64,000 nucleotides of DNA from JAKPUX01 sp964436305 (GTDB taxonomy: Bacteria > Zhuqueibacterota > Zhuqueibacteria > Residuimicrobiales > Residuimicrobiaceae). Positions 18,004-26,248 of this stretch are shown here, piece after piece (the first letter of the stretch is position 1; the number at the start of each line of letters is the position of its first letter). The stretch is from NCBI GenBank assembly GCA_964436305.1, contig CAYTCI010000001.1:62001-126000 (forward strand), read 5' to 3'. Below the pieces are notes generated by a model, which saw only the letters and a list, made by a program, of their open reading frames with translations, was not told the DNA's origin and ran no database searches. The position numbers were made by a program, and so were the translations under genes.

Positions 18004-18945
18004 ATGAGGAGAAGTCTCTGGTTGTGTTGCCTTGCGCTGATCCTGTTCTGCGCCGGAGTTTGGGCGCAGGGGCTGGATGAAAGCCAGGCGCTGCCGGCGG
18101 TACGCCAGCAGCTGCAGCGGATGCGGGAGGAGATCGGTAAACAGCAGCTTTCGTTCCGCGTCGGCTACAATGCCGCGATGACCCGCACCATCGCGCAGTT
18201 GTGCGGTACCAAAGCGCCGCAGAACTGGTGGCAGACGGCCAAAGCCAAAAATCTGGCTAAGATCGCCGCGGCCAAATTGAAGGCGTCAGTCGCACTGCCA
18301 ACCCAATGGGATTGGCGGGATCACAATGGCGTGACCGCGATCCGCGATCAGGGGAGCTGCGGCAGCTGCTGGGCCTTCGGCACCATCGGCGCTTTCGAAT
18401 GCTTCCTGCTGGCGAGAAACAGTGTGACCGCCGATCTCTCGGAACAGCACCTCGTCTCCTGCAATCCGTGGGGCTATGGCTGCAACGGCGGGTGGTGGGC
18501 GTTCGACCTGCTGGTCAATCCCGGGGCCGTGCTGGAATCGCAGTTTCCCTATGTCGCCGCGGATGTCCCCTGCCCCTCCGGCCTGACCTATGCCTACCAG
18601 GCCAGCGGCTGGGCCTATGTCGATGGCGAAAACCAGATTGCGAACACGCAAAAGATCAAGGAGGCGATCTACCAGATCGGTCCGGTGGCCGCTGCGGTCT
18701 ATGTCGGCCCCTATTTCCAGGCCTATACCGGCGGGGTTTTTGACAAGGAAGAGGCCAAGGGGGGATTCCTCAGCTGTTCAGCCGACAAGGCGGTCAACCA
18801 CGCGATCCTGCTGGTGGGATGGGATGATGCCCAGGGCGCATGGATCCTGCGCAACAGCTGGAGCGCCGGCTGGGGAGAAGCGGGGTACATGCGGATCAAA
18901 TACGGCATCAGCAAAGTGGGTTTTGCGGCGGCCAGCGTCTATTGA
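18004..18945 (+). CDS. Secreted papain-family (C1A) cysteine protease
   Basis: A 313-residue preproenzyme. The ATG at 18004 follows GGGAGG (17993-17998) at 5 bases; a GTG in frame at 17998 overlaps that site and is less likely. Signal peptide ~1-22, propeptide ~23-95, then the mature domain. All four active-site residues are present: Gln116 and Cys122 in 'DQGSCGSCWAF', His266 in 'NHAILLVGW', and Asn284 in 'RNSWSAGWGE'. 'CNGGWW' is the usual GCNGG motif. The propeptide is short for a papain and I see no clear ERFNIN motif. The chagasin-type gene lies immediately upstream in the same transcription unit, implying that self-protection or control is built in. The substrate is unknown, possibly extracellular protein. 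Confidence 0.92.
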   Translation: MRRSLWLCCLALILFCAGVWAQGLDESQALPAVRQQLQRMREEIGKQQLSFRVGYNAAMTRTIAQLCGTKAPQNWWQTAKAKNLAKIAAAKLKASVALPTQWDWRDHNGVTAIRDQGSCGSCWAFGTIGAFECFLLARNSVTADLSEQHLVSCNPWGYGCNGGWWAFDLLVNPGAVLESQFPYVAADVPCPSGLTYAYQASGWAYVDGENQIANTQKIKEAIYQIGPVAAAVYVGPYFQAYTGGVFDKEEAKGGFLSCSADKAVNHAILLVGWDDAQGAWILRNSWSAGWGEAGYMRIKYGISKVGFAAASVY

Positions 18946-18996
18946 GCCGCGAGGAGCGCTGCTCCACAGATGGGTGTAGCCTCAGAAAAGGGATCG

Positions 18997-19030
18997 GGAA
19001 TGGGCTCTGAAAGGAGCCCATTCCTGTTTT
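18997..19030 (+). terminator. Hairpin terminator between convergent protease and hydrolase genes
   Basis: A perfect 11-bp stem (GGAATGGGCTC / GAGCCCATTCC) with loop TGAAAG is followed by CTGTTTT-like sequence. A short T-run also follows on the minus strand (CCCTTTTC), so it may serve both genes. The T-tracts are weak for an intrinsic terminator. Confidence 0.65.
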
Positions 19031-19042
19031 GGGGACGTGGAC

Positions 19043-19768
19043 CTAGCGCAGCTCGCGGATGCGCACCTCGATCTTTTCCCCCTGCAGCAGATCGATCAGC
19101 TTGCGGGTATCGGTGTCTCCGAAATGGTAGGGATAGAGGATGTGCGGCTGGAAGGCCCGGGCGGCATCGGCCACCATCTCAGGCGTCATGGTGTAAGGCA
19201 GGTTCATCGGCAGAAAGGCGACATCGATGTCCTTGAGACCTTTCATCTCCGGCGTATTCTCCGTATCGCCGGCGACATAGATGCATTTGCCACCGAAGCG
19301 CAGGAGGTAGCCATTACCCTCGCCCTTGGGATGGAAAGGCTGCTGGTCCGGACGCTTGTGGACCAGGTTATAGGCCGGCACTGCCTCGACCTCGAGATTG
19401 CCGACGGCGCATTTGCCGCCGTTGGCCAGGAGAGTGGCAGCAGGCACCTTGTCGCGGCAGACGGACGCAGCGATGATCTGCGTTTTGGGTCCGGAGATCT
19501 GGCGGATCGCCTTGGGATCGAGATGATCGAAATGGGCGTGGGTGATCAGGATCAGGTCCGCCTTGGGCAGGCTGCCATAGTCGCCGAATTCCGCGACCGG
19601 GTCGATATAGGTCACCATCGGGCCAAACTGGATCATCAGGCTGCCGTGGCCGATGAAAGAGAGAACGACAGGGCCCCTGGCCGTCGTCAGGGTATCACTT
19701 TTGGACATGGCATGGCTCCCGGCCGAAGTGAGCAGCAAGAGAAGCAGGATCATTCCGCTCGGTTTCAT
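19043..19768 (-). CDS. Exported metallo-beta-lactamase-fold hydrolase (UlaG/UPF0173-like)
   Basis: A 241-residue protein with a signal peptide (residues ~1-20, ending SHA-M). The metal-binding motif 'THAHFDHLD' gives HxHxDH. 'GDTENTPEM' supplies the bridging Asp, and 'YPYHFGDTD' supplies the last His. The short length and simple two-metal core resemble the UPF0173/UlaG-like group of hydrolases, often annotated as Zn-dependent phosphodiesterase- or lactonase-like. The ATG at 19768 is chosen because AGAGAGGTG precedes it; the frame stays open 14 codons further upstream without a ribosome site. The substrate cannot be inferred. Its own promoter candidate lies just upstream. Confidence 0.78.
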   Translation of the reverse strand: MKPSGMILLLLLLTSAGSHAMSKSDTLTTARGPVVLSFIGHGSLMIQFGPMVTYIDPVAEFGDYGSLPKADLILITHAHFDHLDPKAIRQISGPKTQIIAASVCRDKVPAATLLANGGKCAVGNLEVEAVPAYNLVHKRPDQQPFHPKGEGNGYLLRFGGKCIYVAGDTENTPEMKGLKDIDVAFLPMNLPYTMTPEMVADAARAFQPHILYPYHFGDTDTRKLIDLLQGEKIEVRIRELR

Positions 19769-19815
19769 GGGCACCTCTCTGATTGACAAATGATTTCCCC
19801 CGCGATGCACTCTTT

Positions 19816-19844
19816 AATCTATTACATTGGCCGGAAAAAAGCAA
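19816..19844 (-). promoter_or_regulatory. Candidate promoter for the metallo-hydrolase gene
   Basis: On the minus strand: TTGCTT (19844-19839), 17-base spacer, TAGATT (19821-19816). The leader to the ATG is about 40 bases. It lies in the 105-base gap after the lamin-tail gene, so the hydrolase can be transcribed on its own. Confidence 0.5.
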
Positions 19845-19873
19845 TCCCTTTTGGCGGCAGCCGGGGCGGCATT

Positions 19874-20746
19874 TCAGCGGAGGCGGACGAGGCGAAGGGT
19901 GACGGTGCGGCTGCCGTCGCAGCGGAGCCGGCCGAAATAGATGCCGGTGGGGAGGGGCGCGCCATTGCCGTCGCAGCCATCCCAACGCTGACGCTGGCGC
20001 CCGCGCGGTGTGGCCCAGGAGCGCACGATGCGGCCGCGCAGATCGAGGATTTCGAGCAGAGCCGCTTCGGGGGTCCGCCACTCGAGGAGGATTTCGGGAT
20101 TGAAGGGATTGGGCCAGGCGGTCAGTACAGCGGGGACGGCTGCCCCGATGGGGGCGGGATCCTGGCGGGTTTCGACCGGCAGGGTATGGTCGTAAACGCT
20201 GTTGGCTGCGCCCGGGGTGCCGTTGATGGGCAGACCGTTGGCATCACTGCCGTTGCGCGTCAGGGTGTCGTTGGCAGCCCAGCTGGCGGGGAGCATTCCG
20301 TCGATGACAGGGTGTTTTTTCTCCATGCTGGTTTTGGGATTGTTCGAGCCGGCAAACCAGCCGCTCGAATCGCACCGCACCTGATCGACCAGCAGCGAGT
20401 CGGCATCGCGCAGGGTCAGCCATTCGCCGCTGTTTTTGAGGTCGCCGGTGAAGAGCAGGTCGGCGGGCCGGTCGCTGATGGTCTGCTCGTCGGTTCGTTC
20501 CAGCACAAAAAAGCCGCCCGGCGGGATGATGCCGGAGAGCCGGATGACCGGGGCGCCATCGGCCGCGCTCAGGCTCCAGCCCTGGAGATCGATCGCGCCG
20601 GGGGTGGGGTTGCAGAGCTCGATCCACTCATCGCTGGCGCTGGCCCGGGTGCCCATCCAGGCGATCTCGTTGATGACCACCGTTTGCGCCGGCAGCCAGG
20701 CCGGCAGGGCCAGTGCGAGCAGGAGATGTCCAGCCGCTATCCGCAT
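19874..20746 (-). CDS. Secreted lamin-tail-domain (LTD) protein with T9SS sorting tail
   Basis: A 290-residue protein: signal peptide 1-~20 (ends PAQ), then an LTD Ig-like fold beginning 'VVINEIAWMGT' and 'DEWIELCNPT' with 'GWSLSAADG', which are hallmark strands of bacterial lamin-tail domains. The C-terminal ~75 residues begin 'AWPNPFNPE' and end 'GIYFGRL...LRLVRLR'. This is a type A T9SS sorting domain that sends the protein through the outer membrane. LTDs occur in many secreted nucleases and surface proteins; no catalytic domain is present here, so a binding or scaffold role is likely. A TTGATT-17-GATATT pair lies upstream but would place the start site at the ATG, so it is not listed. 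Confidence 0.8.
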   Translation of the reverse strand: MRIAAGHLLLALALPAWLPAQTVVINEIAWMGTRASASDEWIELCNPTPGAIDLQGWSLSAADGAPVIRLSGIIPPGGFFVLERTDEQTISDRPADLLFTGDLKNSGEWLTLRDADSLLVDQVRCDSSGWFAGSNNPKTSMEKKHPVIDGMLPASWAANDTLTRNGSDANGLPINGTPGAANSVYDHTLPVETRQDPAPIGAAVPAVLTAWPNPFNPEILLEWRTPEAALLEILDLRGRIVRSWATPRGRQRQRWDGCDGNGAPLPTGIYFGRLRCDGSRTVTLRLVRLR

Positions 20747-20908
20747 ACTGTAATATCCCCATCCCGCGTTAAAAAATCAAGGGACAAAATCGCCACTCCT
20801 TCCCCTTGCGGTCGGCAGCCATGTGCGAGCGCCGCAGAAAAAGAGTGGTTTTTTTGCTCAAATTCTCCTATTTTATGGGCGTTGGTCACCTCCAATCCTG
20901 AGAGCGGC

Positions 20909-21703
20909 ATGAGTTATCCGATCCGGCCGAAGAAGAGCCTCGGCCAGAATTTCCTGGTAGACGGCAACGTCCTGCGCAGCATCGCCGATGCCCTGGCGCT
21001 CGGGCCGGGGGATACGGTGCTGGAGATCGGTCCGGGCACGGGCCTGCTGACCGAACTGCTGCAGCCGCGGGTCGGGCAGCTGGTGGCCGTCGAGATCGAC
21101 CGCCAGCTGGCGGCGGTGCTGCGGGTGAAATTTTTCAGCGCCGCCAATTTCAGGCTGGTGGAGGGCGACATCCTCGATATGGCACCGATGACGCTCGCCG
21201 AGGAGCGCCCGCTGCGGGTAGTGGGCAACATCCCCTACTACATCACCTCGCAGATCATTTTTCACTTTTTCGATGACCGCCGCAACCTGGTTGACATGGC
21301 CCTGCTCATGCAGCGCGAGGTGGCGGAACGGATCGTCGCCGGGGTGGGCGACCCCGAGTATGGCATCCTCTCGGTCTTCAGCCGCACCTTCGCCGATGCG
21401 GAGATTCTGCTGCAGGTGCCACGGACCGTCTTCAAGCCGCGGCCCAAGGTCGACTCCGCCCTGGTGCGCTGGCGGTTCACCGACCGGCATACGCGCGGAC
21501 TGCACGACGAGACTCTTTTCCGCCGCCTGGTGCGCAGTGCGTTCGGCCAGCGCCGCAAGATGCTGCGCAAATCCCTGCGCGACAAATTCGATCTCGAAAG
21601 GCTGGCCGCTTTCGACCTGACGCGCCGCCCCGAAGAACTGGATGCAAGCGACTGGATCACCATGGCCAACGCCCTTGCCGGTCCGCCGGCGGGCACGGCC
21701 TGA
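20909..21703 (+). CDS. rsmA: 16S rRNA (adenine1518/1519-N6)-dimethyltransferase
   Basis: A 264-residue KsgA/RsmA enzyme that dimethylates two adjacent adenines in helix 45 of 16S rRNA during small-subunit maturation, using S-adenosylmethionine. Visible motifs: 'KKSLGQNFLVD' at the N-terminus, SAM-binding 'VLEIGPGTGLLTELL', and catalytic 'NIPYYITSQI' (NLPY class, here NIPY). The C-terminal 'QRRKMLRKSL' is family-typical. The frame is open for over 1 kb upstream, across the divergent LTD gene. The ATG at 20909 is chosen because homology begins at once (MSYPIRPKKSLGQ). It heads a compact housekeeping run with recO, glyQS, pyrF and pyrE. Confidence 0.93.
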   Translation: MSYPIRPKKSLGQNFLVDGNVLRSIADALALGPGDTVLEIGPGTGLLTELLQPRVGQLVAVEIDRQLAAVLRVKFFSAANFRLVEGDILDMAPMTLAEERPLRVVGNIPYYITSQIIFHFFDDRRNLVDMALLMQREVAERIVAGVGDPEYGILSVFSRTFADAEILLQVPRTVFKPRPKVDSALVRWRFTDRHTRGLHDETLFRRLVRSAFGQRRKMLRKSLRDKFDLERLAAFDLTRRPEELDASDWITMANALAGPPAGTA

Positions 21704-21713
21704 GGAGCGCTCC

Positions 21714-22544
21714 ATGCCCCTGAGCAAGACCGAAGCGATCGTCCTGCACGCGCGCAAACAGGGGGAGACCAGCAAGATCCTCTCACTCTACACCCTGCAT
21801 TACGGCCGTCAGAGCGTGATGGCCAAGGGGGCGCGCAGCCTGAAATCCCGCTACAGCGGCGTGCTTGAGCCGCTGAGCCATATTCAGATGGTGTTTTACC
21901 GCTACGAGAACCGCGACCTGCACTATCTGAGCCAGGCGGAAGCGGTGCATCCCTTTCCCCGGGTGCATGGCGAGCTCGGCCGGATGGCGCTGGCAGCGAT
22001 CCCTTGCGAGATCTGTGAGCGCAATGAGGCCGGCGGCCACGCCAACCCGGCCCTCTTCCGCCTCCTGCTCGAGAGTCTGATGCTGCTGGACGCGGCGGAG
22101 AGCGGCCTGCGCCAGATCGTCCGCGCCTTTATGCTCCACTATCTTGATCTCTCCGGTTTCCGCGGCGAGTACCGGCTCTGCCTGGGCTGCCGGGAGGAAA
22201 AGCTGCGCGACCGGCAGTTTTTTGATTACAGCAGCGGCGGCTACCGCTGCAGTGCCTGCGAGGGGATGGCGGGCGAGGGACAGCCCCTCTCGAAACGGGC
22301 GCTGCTGGCCCTCCACTTTCTCGGCCATGCCCGCCTGGATCAAAGCACCACCCTGCGCAGCGATCCCGAACTCGGGCGTGAGCTCGATCAGTTCCTGCTC
22401 GCCAACATGCGCTGGCATCTCGAACCGCTGCGCTCGCTGCGCAGCGTCGCCTATCTGGAACAATTACAGACCCATTTGCAGCAAACCCAAGAGGAAGAAC
22501 AAGGAAAACCGTATGGCCAACCCGACCCCCAATGCCCTGGATAA
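21714..22544 (+). CDS. recO: DNA repair protein RecO
   Basis: A 276-residue RecO: N-terminal OB-fold ('KTEAIVLHARKQGETSKILSL', 'KGARSLKSRY'), helical core and a zinc-binding CxxC...CxxC set ('LGCREEK' and 'RCSACEG', around residues 160-185). RecO loads RecA onto SSB-coated gaps together with RecR/RecF. The ATG at 21714 lies 10 bases after the rsmA stop, with GAGGAGC overlapping that stop as ribosome site. Its last 32 bases overlap the start of glyQS. The C-terminal 15 residues (EEEQGKPYGQPDP...) are encoded within this overlap and look unconserved. Confidence 0.9.
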   Translation: MPLSKTEAIVLHARKQGETSKILSLYTLHYGRQSVMAKGARSLKSRYSGVLEPLSHIQMVFYRYENRDLHYLSQAEAVHPFPRVHGELGRMALAAIPCEICERNEAGGHANPALFRLLLESLMLLDAAESGLRQIVRAFMLHYLDLSGFRGEYRLCLGCREEKLRDRQFFDYSSGGYRCSACEGMAGEGQPLSKRALLALHFLGHARLDQSTTLRSDPELGRELDQFLLANMRWHLEPLRSLRSVAYLEQLQTHLQQTQEEEQGKPYGQPDPQCPG

Positions 22545-23826
22545 ACTGATCTCCCTGTGCCGCCGCCGCGGCTTTATCTTTCAGTCGAGTGAGATCTATG
22601 GCGGACTGAACGCCTGCTATGATTACGGCCCACTCGGGGTCGAGTTGAAACGCAACGTCAAGGATTTCTGGTGGAACTGGATGGTGCGCCGCCGCCGCGA
22701 TGTGGTCGGACTCGATGCCGCCATCCTCATGGCCCCCAGGGTGTGGGAAGCCTCCGGCCATGTCGCCGGCTTCACCGACCCCATGGTCGACTGCAAGGTC
22801 TGCAAACGTCGCTTCCGCGCCGACATGATTCCCGAAGCCGGCAAATGCCCCGAATGCGGCGGCCAGCTGACCGACATCCGTCAGTTCAACCTGATGTTCA
22901 AGACCTTTATGGGGCCGGTCGAGGAGAGCGCCAGCGTCGTCTATCTGCGCCCGGAGACCGCCCAGGGCATCTATGTCAACTATCAGAATGTCCTTGACTC
23001 GAGCCGCCTCAAGGTGCCCTTCGGCATCGGCCAGATCGGCAAGGCCTTCCGCAACGAGATCACCACCGAGAATTTCATCTTTCGCACCCGTGAATTCGAG
23101 CAGATGGAGATGCAGTATTTCGTCAAACCCGGGACGGACATGGAGTGGTTCGAGACCTGGAAACAGGACCGCCAGAGCTACTATGCCGCCCTGGGCATCC
23201 GGCCGGAGAAGATCCGCTTCCACCAGCACGGCGCGGATGAGCTGGCCCATTATGCCGCGGCGGCCTTCGACATCCAGTACGAATTCCCCTTCGGCTGGAA
23301 GGAGCTTGAGGGCATCCACAACCGCACCGATTTTGATCTCAAACGCCACCAGGAGTACTCCGGCGTCGATCTGAGCTACTTTGATGAAGTGACCCGTGAG
23401 CGTTATATCCCCTACATCATCGAGACCTCGGCCGGGGTCGACCGCACCATGTTGTGCATCCTCAGTGACGCCTTTGAGGAACAACAGCTTGAGAAGGACA
23501 CCCGCACCGTGCTCCATTTCCACCCGGCCGTTGCGCCGGTCAAGGCGGGCATCTTCCCGCTGGTGAAGAAGGATGGCATGCCCGAACTGGCCCATGAGAT
23601 CGAGGCGATGCTACAGCCCTACTTTGCCGTCTTTTACGACGAGAGCGGCGCTGTCGGACGCCGTTACCGCCGCCAGGACGAGATTGGCACCCCCTTCTGT
23701 CTGACGGTCGATACCGAGAGCCTGCAGAACCAGACGGTCACGGTGCGTGACCGCGACACCATGCAGCAGGAGCGCCTCCCGATCGCCGAGCTGATGAGCT
23801 TTCTGCATAAAAAGATCCACGGCTAG
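22513..23826 (+). CDS. glyQS: Glycyl-tRNA synthetase, single-chain (alpha2) type
   Basis: A 437-residue class II synthetase charging tRNA-Gly. 'YGGLNACYDYGPLGVELKRN' is the family's N-terminal signature. 'RPETAQGIYVNYQNV' belongs to motif 2 surroundings, 'GKAFRNEITTENFIFRTREFEQME' is motif 2, and 'SAGVDRTMLCIL' is motif 3. The C-terminal ~100 residues are the anticodon-binding fold ('HPAVAPVKAGIFPL'). A four-cysteine zinc knuckle (CKVC...CPEC) at ~95-117 is inserted as in Thermus-type enzymes. The ATG at 22513 is inside the end of recO, so translation of the two genes is probably coupled. The frame is open further upstream, but only as shadow of recO. Confidence 0.95.
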   Translation: MANPTPNALDKLISLCRRRGFIFQSSEIYGGLNACYDYGPLGVELKRNVKDFWWNWMVRRRRDVVGLDAAILMAPRVWEASGHVAGFTDPMVDCKVCKRRFRADMIPEAGKCPECGGQLTDIRQFNLMFKTFMGPVEESASVVYLRPETAQGIYVNYQNVLDSSRLKVPFGIGQIGKAFRNEITTENFIFRTREFEQMEMQYFVKPGTDMEWFETWKQDRQSYYAALGIRPEKIRFHQHGADELAHYAAAAFDIQYEFPFGWKELEGIHNRTDFDLKRHQEYSGVDLSYFDEVTRERYIPYIIETSAGVDRTMLCILSDAFEEQQLEKDTRTVLHFHPAVAPVKAGIFPLVKKDGMPELAHEIEAMLQPYFAVFYDESGAVGRRYRRQDEIGTPFCLTVDTESLQNQTVTVRDRDTMQQERLPIAELMSFLHKKIHG

Positions 23827-23838
23827 AAAGGAGAGGCG

Positions 23839-24651
23839 ATGCACTTCGCCGAACGTCTTGACCAGATCATCCGGACGCGCAAGAGTCTGCTTTGCGTCGG
23901 TCTGGACAGTGTGCTCGACAAGATTCCCGAGTCCCTGCGGCACGAGCCCGATCCGCTCTTTGCCTTCAACAAGGCGATCATCGATGCCACCGCCCCCTAT
24001 GCAGCGGCCTTCAAGGTGAATACGGCCTTTTATGAGGCCCATGGAGTGACCGGGTGGCGGACGCTGGAGGCGACCTTCCGCTATCTGCCGGCGGAAACCC
24101 TCCGTATCGCAGATGCCAAACGAGGCGACATCGGCAACACCTCCAGGATGTACGCCCGCGCCGTCTTTGAACATCTGGGGGCGGATGCGGTGACGGTCCA
24201 TCCGCTGATGGGTGGCGATTCGGTGGCGCCGTTTCTTGAGGATGAATCGCGCGGCGCTTTCTTCCTCTGCCTCACCTCCAATCCCGGCTCGCGCGATTTT
24301 CAGCACCTCGATTGCGGCGGACGTCCGCTCTACGAGGTCATCGCCCGGCAAGTGCAGCAATGGAATGCCCGCGGCAACTGCGGACTGGTGGTTGGTGCGA
24401 CCCAGCCCGACCAGCTGGCTGCGATCCGCCAGCTGGCGCCGGAGCTGCCCTTGCTCATTCCGGGCATCGGCGCCCAGGGTGGCGAACTCGAGGCGGCGGT
24501 GCGCGCCGGGTGCGACAGCGCGGGGCGCGGAGCGCTGTTCAACTCGAGCCGGGCGATCCTTTTCGCCGGCAGCGGAGCGGACTTTGCCGGAGCGGCCGGG
24601 GCGGCAGCCCGGGCAACCCGGGATGAGCTGGAGCAAGCCAGAAGAATCTGA
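23839..24651 (+). CDS. pyrF: Orotidine 5'-phosphate decarboxylase, type 2
   Basis: A 270-residue enzyme converting OMP to UMP, the last step of pyrimidine synthesis. 'LLCVGLDSVLDKIP' at the N-terminus and catalytic 'IADAKRGDIGNTSRMYA' (the D-K-D triad motif) identify the type 2 subfamily, which is longer than E. coli PyrF. Phosphate-binding 'GATQPDQLAAIR' and 'LIPGIGAQGGE' are also seen. AAGGAGAGG precedes the ATG at 23839, and the gap from glyQS is 12 bases. It is followed 14 bases later by pyrE. Confidence 0.94.
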   Translation: MHFAERLDQIIRTRKSLLCVGLDSVLDKIPESLRHEPDPLFAFNKAIIDATAPYAAAFKVNTAFYEAHGVTGWRTLEATFRYLPAETLRIADAKRGDIGNTSRMYARAVFEHLGADAVTVHPLMGGDSVAPFLEDESRGAFFLCLTSNPGSRDFQHLDCGGRPLYEVIARQVQQWNARGNCGLVVGATQPDQLAAIRQLAPELPLLIPGIGAQGGELEAAVRAGCDSAGRGALFNSSRAILFAGSGADFAGAAGAAARATRDELEQARRI

Positions 24652-24665
24652 ACAAGGAGCACAGG

Positions 24666-25238
24666 ATGACCAACGATGAAGCTTTGGCCCTATTCCGGGA
24701 GAGCGAGGCGCTGCTCGAGGGCCATTTCCGCCTCACCTCGGGATTGCACAGCCCGAATTACTTCCAGTGCGCCCGGGTGCTGCAGTATCCGCAGCATGCC
24801 GAGCGCTTTTGCCGGCTGATCGCCGAACGGTTTCACAGTGAAGGGATCGAGGTGGTGATCTCGCCGGCGATCGGCGGGATCGTGGTGGGCCAGGAGGTGG
24901 CGCGCCTGCTCGGTTGTCGCGCGATTTTTGCCGAGCGCGAGGAGGGGGCGATGACGCTGCGCCGCGGTTTCGCGATCCGGCCGGGCGAACGCTGTCTGGC
25001 GGTGGAGGATGTCGTCACCACCGGCGGCTCGGTCAAGGAAGTGATCGCTCTGGCGCAGGCCGCCGGCGCCGAGGTCAGGGGCGCGGCCTTCATCGTCGAT
25101 CGCAGCGCCGGCCGGGCGTCGTTTACCGTCCCCTTTTACGCGGCGCTCAGGATGGAGGTGGTCACCTATCCACCGGAGGAGTGCCCGCTCTGCGCCCGGG
25201 GGATTCCCGTCGTCAAGCCGGGCAGCCGCAAGGTTTGA
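24666..25238 (+). CDS. pyrE: Orotate phosphoribosyltransferase
   Basis: A 190-residue enzyme that joins orotate and PRPP to give OMP, the substrate of the adjacent pyrF product. The PRPP-binding motif 'CLAVEDVVTTGGSVKE' (near residues 112-127), the N-terminal 'HFRLTSGLHSPNYFQC' and 'FAEREEGAMTLRRGF' are all diagnostic. AAGGAGCACAGG precedes the ATG. The extra C-terminal 'CPLCARGIPVVKPGS' is the tail of the crenarchaeal-like/short bacterial OPRT subgroup. It is the last gene of the rsmA-recO-glyQS-pyrF-pyrE unit, closed by the terminator at 25258. Confidence 0.94.
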   Translation: MTNDEALALFRESEALLEGHFRLTSGLHSPNYFQCARVLQYPQHAERFCRLIAERFHSEGIEVVISPAIGGIVVGQEVARLLGCRAIFAEREEGAMTLRRGFAIRPGERCLAVEDVVTTGGSVKEVIALAQAAGAEVRGAAFIVDRSAGRASFTVPFYAALRMEVVTYPPEECPLCARGIPVVKPGSRKV

Positions 25239-25257
25239 AACACCGCTGCCTGTAACG

Positions 25258-25289
25258 AAAAAAAAGCCCTGTCGAGTGACAGGGCTTTT
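25258..25289. terminator. Bidirectional terminator between pyrE and rpoD
   Basis: A10-bp perfect stem (AAGCCCTGTC / GACAGGGCTT) with loop GAGT lies between the two convergent stops. Eight A on the left give a strong T-tract for the minus-strand rpoD transcript. TTTTGCGTTT on the right serves pyrE. Confidence 0.9.
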
Positions 25290-25294
25290 GCGTT

Positions 25295-26179
25295 TCAGCC
25301 GAGGTATTTTCGCAGCGGCTCCAGCCGGGAGCGATGGCGCAAACGGCGCAGGGCTTTCTCCTTGATCTGCCGGACGCGTTCACGCGTCAGGGTGAAGTAT
25401 TCGCCGATCTCCTCAAGCGTCAGAGGACGGTCGCCATCCAGCCCGAAATAGAGTTTGACTATTTCCGCTTCGCGCGGTTTGAGGGTGGAGAGGACCTTCT
25501 CGATCTCTTCACGCAGGGAGGAGCGCATCAGGGTGCCGTCGGGGGGCTCGTAGCGATCGCTTTCGAGCACATCGAGGAGACTGTTGCCCTCATCCTCCTT
25601 GAAAGGTTCGTCGAGGGAGAGATGGCGCGCGGAGGTCTTGAGGACGTCCGCCACTTCAAAGGAGCTCATGTCCATGCGGGTGGCGATTTCATCCATGCTG
25701 GGTTCGCGGCCGTACTCTTTTTCGAGGGCTTCAAGCGCCCGGCCGACCTTGTTGATGGCCCCGACACGGTTGAGAGGCAGGCGCACCACGCGGGACTGTT
25801 CCGCCAGTGCCTGCAGGATGGATTGGCGAATCCACCAGACCGCATAGGAGATGAATTTGAAGCCCCTGGTCTCATCGAATCGCTGGGCAGCCTTGATGAG
25901 GCCGAGGTTGCCTTCGCTGATCAGATCCTGCAGGGGCAATCCCTGACCCTGGTATTCCTTGGCGACGCTGATGACAAAGCGCAGATTGGCTTTGACGAGC
26001 TTGTCCAGAGCTTCTTCGTCGCCTTTGCGAATACGCCGGGCCAGAGCGATCTCTTCTTCCGGAGGCAGCGGGGAAAAGCCGCCGATCTCCTCGAGATACT
26101 TTTCAATCGACTCCTTGGTCCTGGTCTCGGCAGGTTTTTTCTTTTTCTTTTTGGTCATGAGCTGCACTTGCGTTGGCAT
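25295..26179 (-). CDS. rpoD: Primary-type sigma-70 factor, short form without region 1.1
   Basis: A 294-residue sigma factor. Region 1.2 begins 'SIEKYLEEIGGFSPLPPEEE'. Region 2 contains 'NLRFVISVAKEYQGQGLPL', 'DLISEGNLGLIKA' and 'YAVWWIRQSI' (-10 recognition). Region 3 is 'RVGAINKVGRALEALEKEYG'. Region 4 has the -35 helix-turn-helix 'TLEEIGEYFTLTRERVRQI'. The full conservation of region 2.4 and the ~290-residue length match the housekeeping sigma of Bacteroidota/Chlorobiota, which lacks region 1.1. The N-terminus is very basic (six Lys in a row). Two start codons are possible: ATG at 26179 and ATG at 26158. Neither has a good ribosome site. It lies 69 bases downstream of the threonine aldolase gene. 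Confidence 0.88.
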   Translation of the reverse strand: MPTQVQLMTKKKKKKPAETRTKESIEKYLEEIGGFSPLPPEEEIALARRIRKGDEEALDKLVKANLRFVISVAKEYQGQGLPLQDLISEGNLGLIKAAQRFDETRGFKFISYAVWWIRQSILQALAEQSRVVRLPLNRVGAINKVGRALEALEKEYGREPSMDEIATRMDMSSFEVADVLKTSARHLSLDEPFKEDEGNSLLDVLESDRYEPPDGTLMRSSLREEIEKVLSTLKPREAEIVKLYFGLDGDRPLTLEEIGEYFTLTRERVRQIKEKALRRLRHRSRLEPLRKYLG

Positions 26180-26248
26180 AGATGGAAACGGGCCTTTTTG
26201 AAAAGGGTTGGTTAGGAGATGATCATGTGCGTGAATTAGGGGTCTTGC

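Noticed and set aside
20755..20800. Promoter TTGATT-17-GATATT for the lamin-tail gene on the minus strand
   Set aside because: It would place transcription start at or beyond the ATG, requiring leaderless translation, and the -10 match is poor.
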